From Vigna angularis (taxonomy: Eukaryota > Streptophyta > Magnoliopsida > Fabales > Fabaceae), in assembly GCF_016808095.1 (NCBI RefSeq), contig NC_068975.1, positions 19,599,501 through 19,663,500 of the forward strand: a stretch of DNA of 64,000 nucleotides, written 5' to 3'. Positions 32,640-42,825 of this stretch are shown here, piece by piece (position 1 is the first letter of the stretch; each line of letters begins with the position of its first letter). The notes under the pieces are model-generated. The model did not search any database and was not told the origin of the DNA. It was given only the letters and a program-made list of their open reading frames with translations. Both the position numbers and the translations under genes were made by a program.

Positions 32640-32744
32640 ATACTTCCTTGGTTTTGATAATTCCTACAACATAAAAAGAACAAGCTATTTAGGTACCCAA
32701 CTACTTTGTATGGGTCCTTTGGGTTAGATTTAAGAAGATTAAAA

Positions 32745-34445
32745 TCATTTTACAACCCAAGCATATCTACCACTTGGAACACCATAATGCTTAATTTTAC
32801 ATTTGTTTGATGTATGACCCTTTTTCATACAATAAAAGCATGATGCAACATTTGTGTTCCTATAAGTTGTTCCTTTTTGTACCCAAGTTCTACGGGTTCT
32901 ATGATTATGTTTAATTTTAGGAACATACTTATTTTTAACAACCTTATTTTCATTAGTTTTACTACATTCTCCAGTGGTTGTATTTTCAGAAAAATATTTG
33001 AATTTTATGCAAGATTCACATTCATTATTAGCAACATATTTTTCTTTTTCATAATATAAAATTTTACTTTTTAAATTTCTAATTTCTTCCGCTTGATATA
33101 AAAATTTATTTTTCAAACTTCTGTTTTCTTCAGATAAATTTGTAAATTCAGTTTTCAAATTATCATTTATTTTAGAGAAATTTTCAGAAGTAATTTTCAA
33201 ATTTTTATTTTCTTCAAGAACATTTTCAAAATTTAATTTTACCTCTTTGAAATCCTTTTTCAATTTCTTATGAGCTATATCTAATTTTTCGGATTCTACT
33301 AATAAAGCAGCATAAGTATCATGCAATTCAGTTTCACTATCATATTGACTAGAATTATCTGAATCGTTAGATGTACTTACTTGGCTTCCAGAGTCATCGT
33401 CATCCGCCATTAGACATATGTTTGCTTCTTCATCAGAACTGCTCGAGTCAGAAATTGATTCGTTGTCATCGTCCCATGCGATGTATGCTTTCTTTTTCTT
33501 GAAGAACTTCTTTTCTTTCTTTTCTTCACCCTTCTTTTGATTTGGGCAGTCTGCTTTTAAGTGTCCTTTTTCTCCACAACCATAGCATCTATAGTTTGAG
33601 GAAGATCCTTGATTTTCTCTCTTTTCATTTCTGAATCTCCCTTTACCTTTTGATTTCATGAATCTATTGAACCTCTTGATGAGTAAACTCAAATTTTCAT
33701 CTTCTTCTGAGTCTTCATTTTCCATTTTGCTTTTGTTCTTTTCTACCTCAGATTTGAAGGCTAGAGTCTTTTTCTTAGTTTTTGCTTCTTCTCCATCTAG
33801 TCTTCCGAGGTCAAGTTCATGCTCTCTCAACTTTCCAAATAATGCAGCCATTGTCATTGTGTTGAGATTTTGTGACTCAGAAATTGCAGTCACTTTTGGT
33901 TGCCAAGACCTGTCTAAAGATTTCAAAATTTTAATATTAAGCTCATCAGTATCGAAAGACTTACCTAATCCAATAAGATGATTTACGATGTTGGTGAAGC
34001 GTTTCTGAACATCTACTATTGTTTCCCCTTGCTTCATCCTGAACATTTCGTATTCCTGGTTTAATGTATTCTTTCTTGCTCTCTTAACATCATCTGTACC
34101 TTCGTGGGTTACTCTAAGCACTTCCCACATTTCTTGTGCAGTTTTACAAATAGAAATCCTGTAAAACTCGTCAACAGTTAAAGCAGATGAAATAATATTA
34201 CGATCTTTTACATCATTACCAAATTTTCTCTTTTCTTCAGCAGTCCATTGGTCACGGGGCTTTGGTTCCTGCATATTGTTAGTTGGAACAAAAGGACCAG
34301 ATGCAACAGCATCCCAAATATCTATATCAATAGATTCCATAAAAATTTGCATTCTTACCTTCCAGAATGCGTAATTTTCACCTGTGAATAGTGGTGGTCT
34401 ATTGATAGAAGCACCCTCTACAAAGGTTTGATGTGATCCCGCCAT
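32745..34445 (-). CDS. Copia gag of the SIRE-type element, intact
   Basis: This gives 566 residues from MAGSHQTFVEGASINRPP; the frame is open 11 codons further, into the primer site, but that ATG is unlikely. The N-terminal DUF4219/UBN2-like Gag core (FTGENYAFWKVRMQIFM, AQEMWEVLRVTHEGT, MFRMKQGETIVDVQKRF) is followed by a zinc knuckle CYGCGEKGHLKADC. Then come an acidic Ser/Asp region, a long coiled coil, and a second CCHC motif CFYCMKKGHTSNKC close to the C-terminus. Gag packages the RNA in virus-like particles. It is the intact counterpart of the broken gag at 1769-3265. No stop or frameshift was seen. Confidence 0.92.
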   Translation of the reverse strand: MAGSHQTFVEGASINRPPLFTGENYAFWKVRMQIFMESIDIDIWDAVASGPFVPTNNMQEPKPRDQWTAEEKRKFGNDVKDRNIISSALTVDEFYRISICKTAQEMWEVLRVTHEGTDDVKRARKNTLNQEYEMFRMKQGETIVDVQKRFTNIVNHLIGLGKSFDTDELNIKILKSLDRSWQPKVTAISESQNLNTMTMAALFGKLREHELDLGRLDGEEAKTKKKTLAFKSEVEKNKSKMENEDSEEDENLSLLIKRFNRFMKSKGKGRFRNEKRENQGSSSNYRCYGCGEKGHLKADCPNQKKGEEKKEKKFFKKKKAYIAWDDDNESISDSSSSDEEANICLMADDDDSGSQVSTSNDSDNSSQYDSETELHDTYAALLVESEKLDIAHKKLKKDFKEVKLNFENVLEENKNLKITSENFSKINDNLKTEFTNLSEENRSLKNKFLYQAEEIRNLKSKILYYEKEKYVANNECESCIKFKYFSENTTTGECSKTNENKVVKNKYVPKIKHNHRTRRTWVQKGTTYRNTNVASCFYCMKKGHTSNKCKIKHYGVPSGRYAWVVK

Positions 34446-34465
34446 TTGAATGACTATCAAAGCAA

Positions 34466-34477
34466 GCTCTGATACCA
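34466..34477 (-). other. Primer binding site (initiator Met tRNA)
   Basis: On the minus strand TGGTATCAGAGC, two bases inside the 5' LTR end: the exact complement expected for plant initiator tRNA-Met. Confidence 0.9.
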
Positions 34478-34479
34478 AT

Positions 34480-35576
34480 TGTCAGAGCGGCTGCAGCGGA
34501 ATGGTTAGCGTGGAATAATAAACCAAGAGGGGGGGTGAATTGGTTCTTACTAAAAACGTGTGCCTTAAAAATTTCTACTCAATTAAACTTACTTACCAGA
34601 TAATAAAGACAATAAAGTAGAGTAAGGTTGAGAGAAATTTGCACAGATGATTTTATCCTGGTTCGGATCTTACCAATCCTACGTCCAGTCGCTTATCTCA
34701 AAACAAGATAAACACTTCACTAATCACAAAACTATTACAAACTACAATCACACAGATACAATTTGTAAAAGTTTAGAAAACACCTCTCTTGAAGCCACAA
34801 GAGATGAAACAACACCTCCTTTGAATCTTCACAAAGGATGAAACACTTCCTCCGAATACTTCACGAAGGATGAATTCCTCTTCCAAACACTTCCTTAGAT
34901 GCACCAAGGATGAACCAGCTATTCCTCTATCACCGTAGCAGTATTTCACCAACTCTACAGACAGAGTTTCCTTAGCTGAGCAAGAGCACACAATTCTCAA
35001 GAGTTTCAGAGTATTTGAGCACAAGGGAAGAGTAGTAGTTTTCTTGAGAGAAAATGAGAGTCTATTTATAGACTCATCCAAAGGCTCCTCCATTTTTCAT
35101 TTTCAACCTTTCTGACAGTGTTAATCGATTAGCTACAGTGGTTAATCGATTAACAACCCAACGGATACTTTAACGGCTCTAAAAACGGCTAGTTTTTCAA
35201 ACGTTCACTATGTTAATCGATTAACAGCCCTTGTTAATCGATTAACGCTAATCGATTAACACCCTCTGTTAATCGATTAGCACTGCACTGTCTCGCTTCT
35301 CCATGGCTCTCTGGAACAATCGATTAACAGCACTTGTTAATCGATTAACGCTAATCGATTAGCACCTCTTGTTAATCGATTAGCACTGCACAGAATTTTG
35401 CTTATGGCTTATTTTTACATCACTTTTGAATGCATACATAAAACTACTAATTTTCCTATGTTCATACAATTATTACAAAAGATTACAAGTCTTCAAAGAT
35501 CATTCTTCATGAGTCTTGTTTGTTCTTGACTTGATTTGGACATCATCAAAACTTCATCTTTATCAATTTGCTAACA
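34480..35576 (-). repeat. 5' LTR of the nested Copia element
   Basis: It is 1,097 bp, the same length as the other LTR, with about six substitutions. It carries the same palindrome cluster and TATA box (35062-35071). Confidence 0.95.
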
Positions 35577-36328
35577 GTATTGAGGCCAATCCTTTATTGG
35601 GGCATGGAAGTGCTTCGACGAATGCTGTCGAAGTAAAAGAGCATGAGCTGGTGAGAAATGTGAAAAAAGTCAGGAACTCTAGGAGGTTTATTTTGGAGGT
35701 ATTGCTGAAAGTGGGTATCTTGAAGGGTGATTATGATGAGAGTATGGCATGCGCGCTCCACCCAGATGCTGAGCACTCTATTGAGGAGTGTGTTAAGTTT
35801 GAGGAAATTCTACAAGACCTGCTAGATCGTGGTATGATGCAGGTATGTTACAAGAGGGAGGAGGGAGATGTATTTGCACAAACTAGTGATGAATCCGGCA
35901 TGATTTTACCAGAACCATTGGTGATTCGTTTCACTAAGACTACCTCTATCCCACCAACTCAAGGAAGGTCGCCCGTTGTTATCCGTGTACCAGCTCTTTT
36001 TCCTTACAAGAACGAAAAAGTCGTCCCATGGAGATATGGGACACACGCGTCAAGCGAAGAACAAAGCGTTGACCCTGCCGTCAAAAACATATCAGGGATA
36101 GGTGGAATGACTAGGAGTGGTCGAATTTTCACATCATCAGAGTTGGCACGAGAAAGAGTTAATGATAAGGAAGCAACGATGGCCGCGAAGGCAAAAGAAT
36201 TCTTAAAGGGGAAGGGTGCACAGACAGAGGAGATCCCCGACAAGGAAGAGAGGAGAGAAGTTTCTGAAGAGGAGGCTTGTGAATTTTTAAAATTCATACA
36301 ACAAAGTGAGTATAAGGTGGTGGAATAG
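35577..36328 (+). pseudogene. Ogre gag, third part (after the Copia insertion)
   Basis: The gag frame resumes exactly at the TSD and runs about 250 codons. It includes CALHPDAEHSIEECVKFEEIL (a cysteine/histidine phrase) and MTRSGRIFTSSEL before a charged tail. It closes with TAG at 36326-36328, again where relatives read on through a glutamine codon into the protease. It was continuous with 25908-26663 before the Copia element landed. Confidence 0.85.
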
Positions 36329-37464
36329 TTAAACCGTATGCCTGCTCGTATATCCTTGTTAGACTTGCTCATGCATTCGGCATCACACAGAAAGTTGCTA
36401 ATGAAGATACTCAGTGAGGCTCACGTGGAGCAAGGTATTTCGTTGAATAAATTCGAGGGTATTGTTGGCAATATTGTTGCTAATAATTATCTTACCTTTA
36501 CGGATGATGAGATACCAGCTGAGGGAAGAAGGCATAACAAGGCTCTTCACGTCTCTGTGAAATGCCTGGATCATGTTATTGCGCGTGTTTTAGTGGACAA
36601 TGGGTCCTCCTTGAATGTCATGCCGAAAGCAACTCTAGAAAACCTACCTTGCGAAGGAATGCATATGAGGCCTAGTTCAATGATTGTGAGGGCGTTTGAT
36701 GGTAGCAAACGAGAAGTGATGGGAGAGGTGGAATTACCAATACAAGTTTGCCCGTGTGTCTTTCAAATAACATTCCAAGTTATGGATATCCTGCCAGCTT
36801 ATAGTTGTCTGCTGGGGCGCCCATGGATCCATTCGGCTGGAGTTATGCCTTCTACACTACACCAGAAGTTGAAGTATGTGACGGGAGATAAGCTGGTGAT
36901 AGTATCAGGAGAAGAGGATCTTCTTGTGAGTGGACCATCATCCACGCGCTACATCGAGGCGGCTGAAGAGGCTCTCGAGACAGCCTTACAATCGTTGGAA
37001 ATCGTGGGAAATGCTTGTGTGGAACCGTTTCCAATAAATCCTCGTCTATCATGTGCTTCTATTATGATGGCCAAGATTATGATAAAAGAGGGCTATGTAT
37101 ATGGGGAAGGTTTGGGAAAATATCGGCAGGGGCGAGCATTCCCTCTTGAAATCGTTGAAAACAAGAACAGATATGGCTTGGGGTACAAACCTACCAAGGA
37201 AGACCGGAAAAGGATGATTGAAGAAAGAAAAGAGCGCAGTCTGGCCCGTGTAGAAAGACGAGGGCCCAGAGAGAGCAAAATTCACATTGTTGACATCAAG
37301 GAAAGCTTCCGCAGTGCTGGGTGGATCAATGCTGACCAGATAGCAGCTGTGGAGGATGAAGAAGGGCCTCAAAGTTTGAGCTTTGTGTGGGCTTGCTCCC
37401 CTGATACTCAACTCAACAATTGGGAAACACTTGATTTACCTGTGATGCTTAATGTGAACAAAAT
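36329..37464 (+). CDS. Ogre aspartic protease region with G-patch
   Basis: This is the same frame as gag, directly after its stop. The first ATG is at 36338. The aspartic protease active site is VLVDNGSSLNVMPK (Asp about residue 87 from that ATG); DNGS instead of DTGS is common in this lineage. GYVYGEGLGKYRQG (about 252-265) is a G-patch motif, an RNA-binding or helicase-activating module found in some Tat elements. The open frame runs 4 bases past the proposed splice donor at 37465. The protease would process Gag and Pol. It probably depends on stop read-through or is no longer expressed, because of the TAG before it. Confidence 0.85.
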
Positions 37465-37638
37465 GTAATAGTTTTAATTAAGCTTATAGTTTCGATTGGG
37501 GCTTTAGAACTAAAGTTTTGCGGATAGACTTTTTACTTTTCACTCAGCGTGACAATAAAGTTGCATTTCATCATCATTTGGCATTTTTCTTTGTTTATCT
37601 TATTTATTTATACTTTTTCATAAATTTAAATGATGCAG
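37465..37638 (+). other. Putative Ogre intron between protease and RT
   Basis: A candidate donor (AAAAT/GTAATAG) and acceptor (GATGCAG/ATGTG) enclose 174 AT-rich bases with stops. Removing it joins the protease frame to the RT frame without a stop. An intron at this place is a known feature of Ogre elements; the exact sites are inference. Confidence 0.6.
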
Positions 37639-40600
37639 ATGTGACAATGATTGTTTTGAAAATAACGATATCAATGTTCCTAATTTTGAGCACCCTATCA
37701 ATAATACGGAAGATGATTTCGAAGATAATGTGGAACCCTCTCCGGAATTGTTGAGATTAGTGGAACAAGTATCTAAGGAGATAAAACCCCATCAGGAGGA
37801 GATTGAAATACTCAACTTGGGAGAGAAGGATGAGATAAAGGAGGTGAAAATCGGTACTAGTATGAAAACGGAAGTGAGGGAAAGATTGCGTGTCCTGTTG
37901 AAGGAGTTTAAAGATGTGTTCGCGTGGTCTTACAATGACATGCCAGGTCTAGATACCAATATTGTGCAGCATAGGCTCCCACTCAAGCCGGAATGCCCTC
38001 CAGTCAAGCAAAAACTGAGAAGAATGAAGCCAGAAATGTCCCTAAAAATTAAAGAAGAGGTCCAAAAGCAATTTGACGCAGGATTTTTGGCTGTGGCAAG
38101 ATACCCACAATGGGTAGCGAATGTGGTACCAGTGCCTAAGAAGGACGGGAAAGTTCGGATGTGTGTTGATTATCGTGATTTGAATCGTGCAAGTCCGAAA
38201 GATAATTTCCCGTTACCACACATCGATACTCTGGTTGATAATACGGCCAAATTTTCGTTATTTTCGTTCATTGATGGATTCTCGGGATATAATCAAATTA
38301 AAATGGCACCGGAAGATATGGAAAAAATGACCTTTATCACGTTATGGGGAACATTCTGTTATAAGGTGATGTCTTTCAGACTCAAGAATGCTGGGGCAAC
38401 ATACCAAAGGGCAATGATGACACTTTTTCATGATATGATGCATAAGGAAATTGAAGTTTATGTGGATGACATGATTGCAAAGTCGGAATCAGAAGAGGAG
38501 CATATTTTCAATCTAAGGAAATTATTTGAGAGACTGAGAAAGTACAAACTCAGGTTAAATCCTGCCAAATGCACGTTTGGAGTAAAGTCTGGAAAATTGT
38601 TGGGCTTTATTGTCAGCCAAAGAGGGATAGAAGTTGATCCTGACAAAGTAAGAGCGATAACGGAAATGCCTGCGCCCAGAACAGAAAAGGAGGTTCGAGG
38701 TTTTTTGGGAAGATTGAACTACATTGCTAGGTTCATCTCCCAATTAACTGCTACTTGTGAACCAATGTTCAAGTTACTACGGAAAAATCAGGCCGTAGTC
38801 TGGAATGAAGATTGTCAAGTTGCTTTTGAAAAGGTCAAACAATACCTGCAAGACCCTCCTGTATTGCGTCCACCTATGCTAGGAAGACCGCTCATTTTGT
38901 ATTTGACCGTATTGGACAATTCAATGGGTTGTGTATTGGGTCAGCATGATGAAGACGGAAAAAGAGAGCATACTATATATTACTTGAGCAAGAGATTCAC
39001 AGATTGCGAACAACGATATTCGTCGTTAGAGCGAACTTGTTGTGCACTGGCGTGGGCTGCTCATCGTTTAAGGCAATACATGTTGAGTCACTCTACTTGG
39101 TTGATATCTAAAATGGATCCTATCAAGTACATTTTCGAAAAGCCCGCTCTCACTGGAAGGATAGCTCGATGGCAGATGCTACTATCGGAGTACGACATTG
39201 TATATGTTACTCAGAAATCTATCAAGGGTAGCGCTTTAGCAGAATTTTTAGCCCATCAACCCATTAATGACTATCAGCCAATGCAACCTGAGTTTCCTGA
39301 TGAAGATATCATGGCTTTATTTGTTGAGAACAAAGAGGACAAAAATGAAAAAGCCTGGACGGTATTATTCGATGGGGCCTCGAATGTAATGGGGCATGGA
39401 ATAGGGGCAATGCTTATCTCTCCTAAAAATCAATACATTCCAATGACGGCAAGGTTGTGTTTTAATTGCACGAATAATATCGTAGAATATGAAGCCTGTG
39501 CTATGGGTATTCGAGCAGCAATAGAGTCTAAAGCAAAAATTCTGGATGTATATGGAGATTCAGCTTTGGTCATCCATCAATTGAAGGGAGAATGGGAGAC
39601 TAGGGATACAAAATTAATTCCATACCAAGCTTACATCAGGGGATTAATTGAGTATTTCGATTCCATCACGTTTAATCATATACCACGAGAAGATAATCAA
39701 TTAGCAGACGCGTTGGCTACCTTGTCATCGATGTTTGAAGTTGATCAAGATGCAGAATTGCCAATGATTGAAATGAAGAGTCATGCGGAACCAGCGTATT
39801 GTCATTTCATCGAGGAGGAAGTAGATGGTAAACCTTGGTACTTTGATATCAAGCATTATCTTAAGACTCGAGAATATCCAGAGAAGGCATCCGAAAACGA
39901 TAAAAGGGCGTTAAGGAGGTTGGTTGGCAACTTCATTTTGAGTGGGGATATTTTATATAAGAGGAATCATGACATGGTTCTCCTTAGATGCGTAGATGCA
40001 AAAGAAGCCGAACTGATACTAAAAGAAGTGCACGAGGGTACATTTGGCACGCACATGAATGGGCATTCAATGGCCAGGAAGATATTGAGAGCAGGGTATT
40101 TTTGGTTGACTATGGAAAATGATTGTTGTACACATGTGAGAAAGTGTGAGAAATGCCAGGTGTACGCAAATAGTATCAATGTGCCGCCCACGACCTTGAA
40201 TGTGTTGTCTGCGCCATGGCCCTTTTCGATGTGGGGAATAGATGTCATCGGAGCTATAGAGCCAAAGGCGTCAAATGGACACCGTTTCATATTAGTCGCA
40301 ATCGACTACTTCACCAAGTGGGTTGAGGCTGCTTCTTATGCTAATGTGACTAGAAAGGTGGTGACCAAGTTCATAAAAAGGGAGTTGATTTGCAGATATG
40401 GGCTCCCTAATAGGATCATCACTGATAATGCCACTAACTTGAACAACCAGATGATGACAGAGTTATGTGAGGAGTTCAAAATTCATCATCTTAATTCTTC
40501 TCCTTATCGTCCAAAGATGAATGGGGCAGTAGAAGCTGCTAACAAAAATATCAAGAAGATTGTGCAGAAAATGGTGGTCACATATAAGGATTGGCATGAA

Positions 40601-41083
40601 ATGCTTCCTTTTGCTTTACATGGTTATCGCACTTCGGTACGAACATCGACTGGGGCAACGCCTTTCTCGCTTGTATATGGAATGGAAGCAGTACTTCCGT
40701 TTGAAGTGGAAATTCCGTCTTTACGAGTTTTAATGGAAACCCAATTAGAAGAGGCTGAGTGGGTTCAAGCTCGTTTCGACCAGCTCAATCTCATTGATGA
40801 GAAAAGATTAACAGCAGTATGCCATGGACAATTGTACCAAAGAAGAATGAAGAAGGCATTTGACAAAAAGGTACATCCAAGAGAATTTCATGAAGGTGAG
40901 CTGGTGTTGAAGAAGATTCTACCTATACAAAAAGATCATAGAGGCAAATGGACTCCGAATTATGAAGGGCCATTTGTAGTAAAGAAAGCATTTTCTGGTG
41001 GGGCACTAATTCTCACGAGAATGGATGGAGAGGAGTTACCATTGCCAGTTAATTCTGATGCAGTAAAAAAGTTTTACGCATGA
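37639..41083 (+). CDS. Ogre RT - RNase H - second RNase H - integrase
   Basis: The frame is open from the proposed acceptor; the first ATG at 37730 gives 1,117 residues. RT: MCVDYRDLNRASPKD, FIDGFSGYNQI and the catalytic YVDD (about 244-247). First RNase H: YYLSKRFTDCEQRYSSLE. Second, archaeal-type RNase H of the Tat lineage: AWTVLFDGASNVMGHGIG through PREDNQLADALATL. Integrase: zinc-binding HEGTFGTHMNGHSM...CEKCQ, then the catalytic D of GIDVIG, D of IITDNATN and E of MNGAVEAANKN, and a GPFVVKKAF-type C-terminus. No stop or frameshift lies in more than 3.3 kb, so this part is intact. It copies RNA to DNA and inserts it. Confidence 0.93.
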
Positions 41084-42825
41084 TGATTCCGTGATAATGG
41101 TTGCCATTAAGGGGATGTTGATATTATCGTTAAAGATTATTGTACTCTGTGTTTTTTTTAATAAATGAAGTTCGCGAATTCATTCATATTTTGGTTGTTT
41201 TCATTCCACCTGAAATATTGCATGTCACGCTGAGTTGTTAAGTAGTCAAGAAAAAACGAAAATGAAAATAAGTAAACGCTTGTTGATAAAAGCATCACAG
41301 GTATATCAGGTTGGTGAGCTTGGTCCTGGAGGATGTCGAAAAAGGAAAAACGAAAAAGAAAAAAAAAAGAAAGATCACATGTTGAGTTTGTTGTTAATAA
41401 AGTTGTCAAGGACATAGTATTTTCGAAAAAAAAAGTTTTGAAAAATACCGTTGGTAAGTACTTCCCTAATTCAAGGTTTTGGGTGTAACCGGTGTTCTTC
41501 TCTTGATAAAGCATCTACATTCACATTACTTGAACCCTAATTTTTTCATTTCCCGTAAGACGAAGGATTTCGCCATACGTCTAATATTAGGGCAGTTTTC
41601 ATCATGTTACATATCACCGATAATCCGTTGATCAGGGAGATATGTATAAAAGTAAAAAAAAAAAGAAGAAGAAGGAGAAAACAAAGGAAACAAAACAAAG
41701 GAAAAATGAAGTTGATGTGTCAGGCACTACAAAGTTTCGTTTCAGGTTTAAATTCAAGAGAAAGTCAGACAAATAAGATTCGGAGTGACGTGTGGCCATT
41801 TTTCGTTATCCAATCGTCAAAAGTAGTTCATCCAATTGCACCCCTTTTGAGCCAAAATGCATAATTGTTTTCATCACCCTAGACAAGAATCATTAGCACG
41901 TCGACGTCAATTTAAAAGGGTACATCATAAGCATCCAAAGATGAGAAAAAAGGAATGAAAAGGAAAGTATCATAAAGGATCACGACAGGAGCAACGAAAA
42001 GAATGATCCAAAGGGAAAGAAAGAAAAAACAACAATAAATATGTCTGAAGTTCAAATCCCTAAAGACATTTGACTGGGCACCTTGCAAACGATTCTTGTC
42101 TAAAGACTTTAACCGTCAAACAATTATTTGGGCCTTCATTATCCTTTCTTTCAAAACCCTTTGACCTTTAGCCACGGTACAAGCCAATAAAAGTCCACGC
42201 TGACTGAAGACTGTTGGTCCTAATCTTTCTCACGAATTTAACTTTGAAACAGAATAATGTGGTGAACGACGCAATTCAGTGTTATTTTCAGAAAATCTTA
42301 AAAAAAAAAAAAAAAAAGTCTCCCTGTCAATCGAAGAGCATCCAATTTGGGGGGAATCCTTCATACCCAAATCTTTTCACTTTTCCATTGTACAAAATTG
42401 GGGCAGTATGGGAGCACAACATGTTTATATCATTTTCCCCCAAATGAGGGACATACATACGTAAATTTTTGATCACAGAAAATCATTATTCATTTTTTTG
42501 TCATAACCATTCTTCCACATCACACAGGGTTCAAGTTAATTTGGATCGCGAAAAGCGATAAAAAGAATTTTAACTCAGGGTTACACTTTCTTCCTGCTCA
42601 TTAAAGGGTTCTATACCTATCAACGTTGTTCTTAAGGAATGCGTTTTATACATACATTGTGTTTGATGACAATATTAACAATGGATTCCAAGCAAAAAAA
42701 AAATGAAAAAAAAGGAAGGTCTCATGTGTCTATGCATCCATGCATCATCATCTCAGAGGAAGCGAGGAAAATTGTTTGCAAAATCTTCATGTTTTACTCG
42801 GCATTTATCAACTTTTCAAAGTTGC
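41084..42825 (+). other. Ogre 3' untranslated region, unique part
   Basis: A/T-rich with several poly-A runs (41348-41366, 41656-41668, 42299-42317). Short frames are accidental. No domain was recognised. Confidence 0.7.

Larger units (their letters stand above)
26664..35576 (-). mobile_element. SIRE-type Ty1/Copia retrotransposon nested in Ogre gag
   Basis: The element is 8,913 bp on the minus strand with two LTRs of exactly 1,097 bp. I count about six base differences between them (about 0.5 percent), so it is very young. In its own direction the order is LTR, initiator-Met tRNA primer site, gag, protease-integrase-RT-RNase H, a third ORF, repeated polypurine tracts, LTR. The long Gag with two zinc knuckles and the third ORF after pol fit the SIRE/Sirevirus lineage. 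Two in-frame stops in pol argue against present autonomy. Confidence 0.95.
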
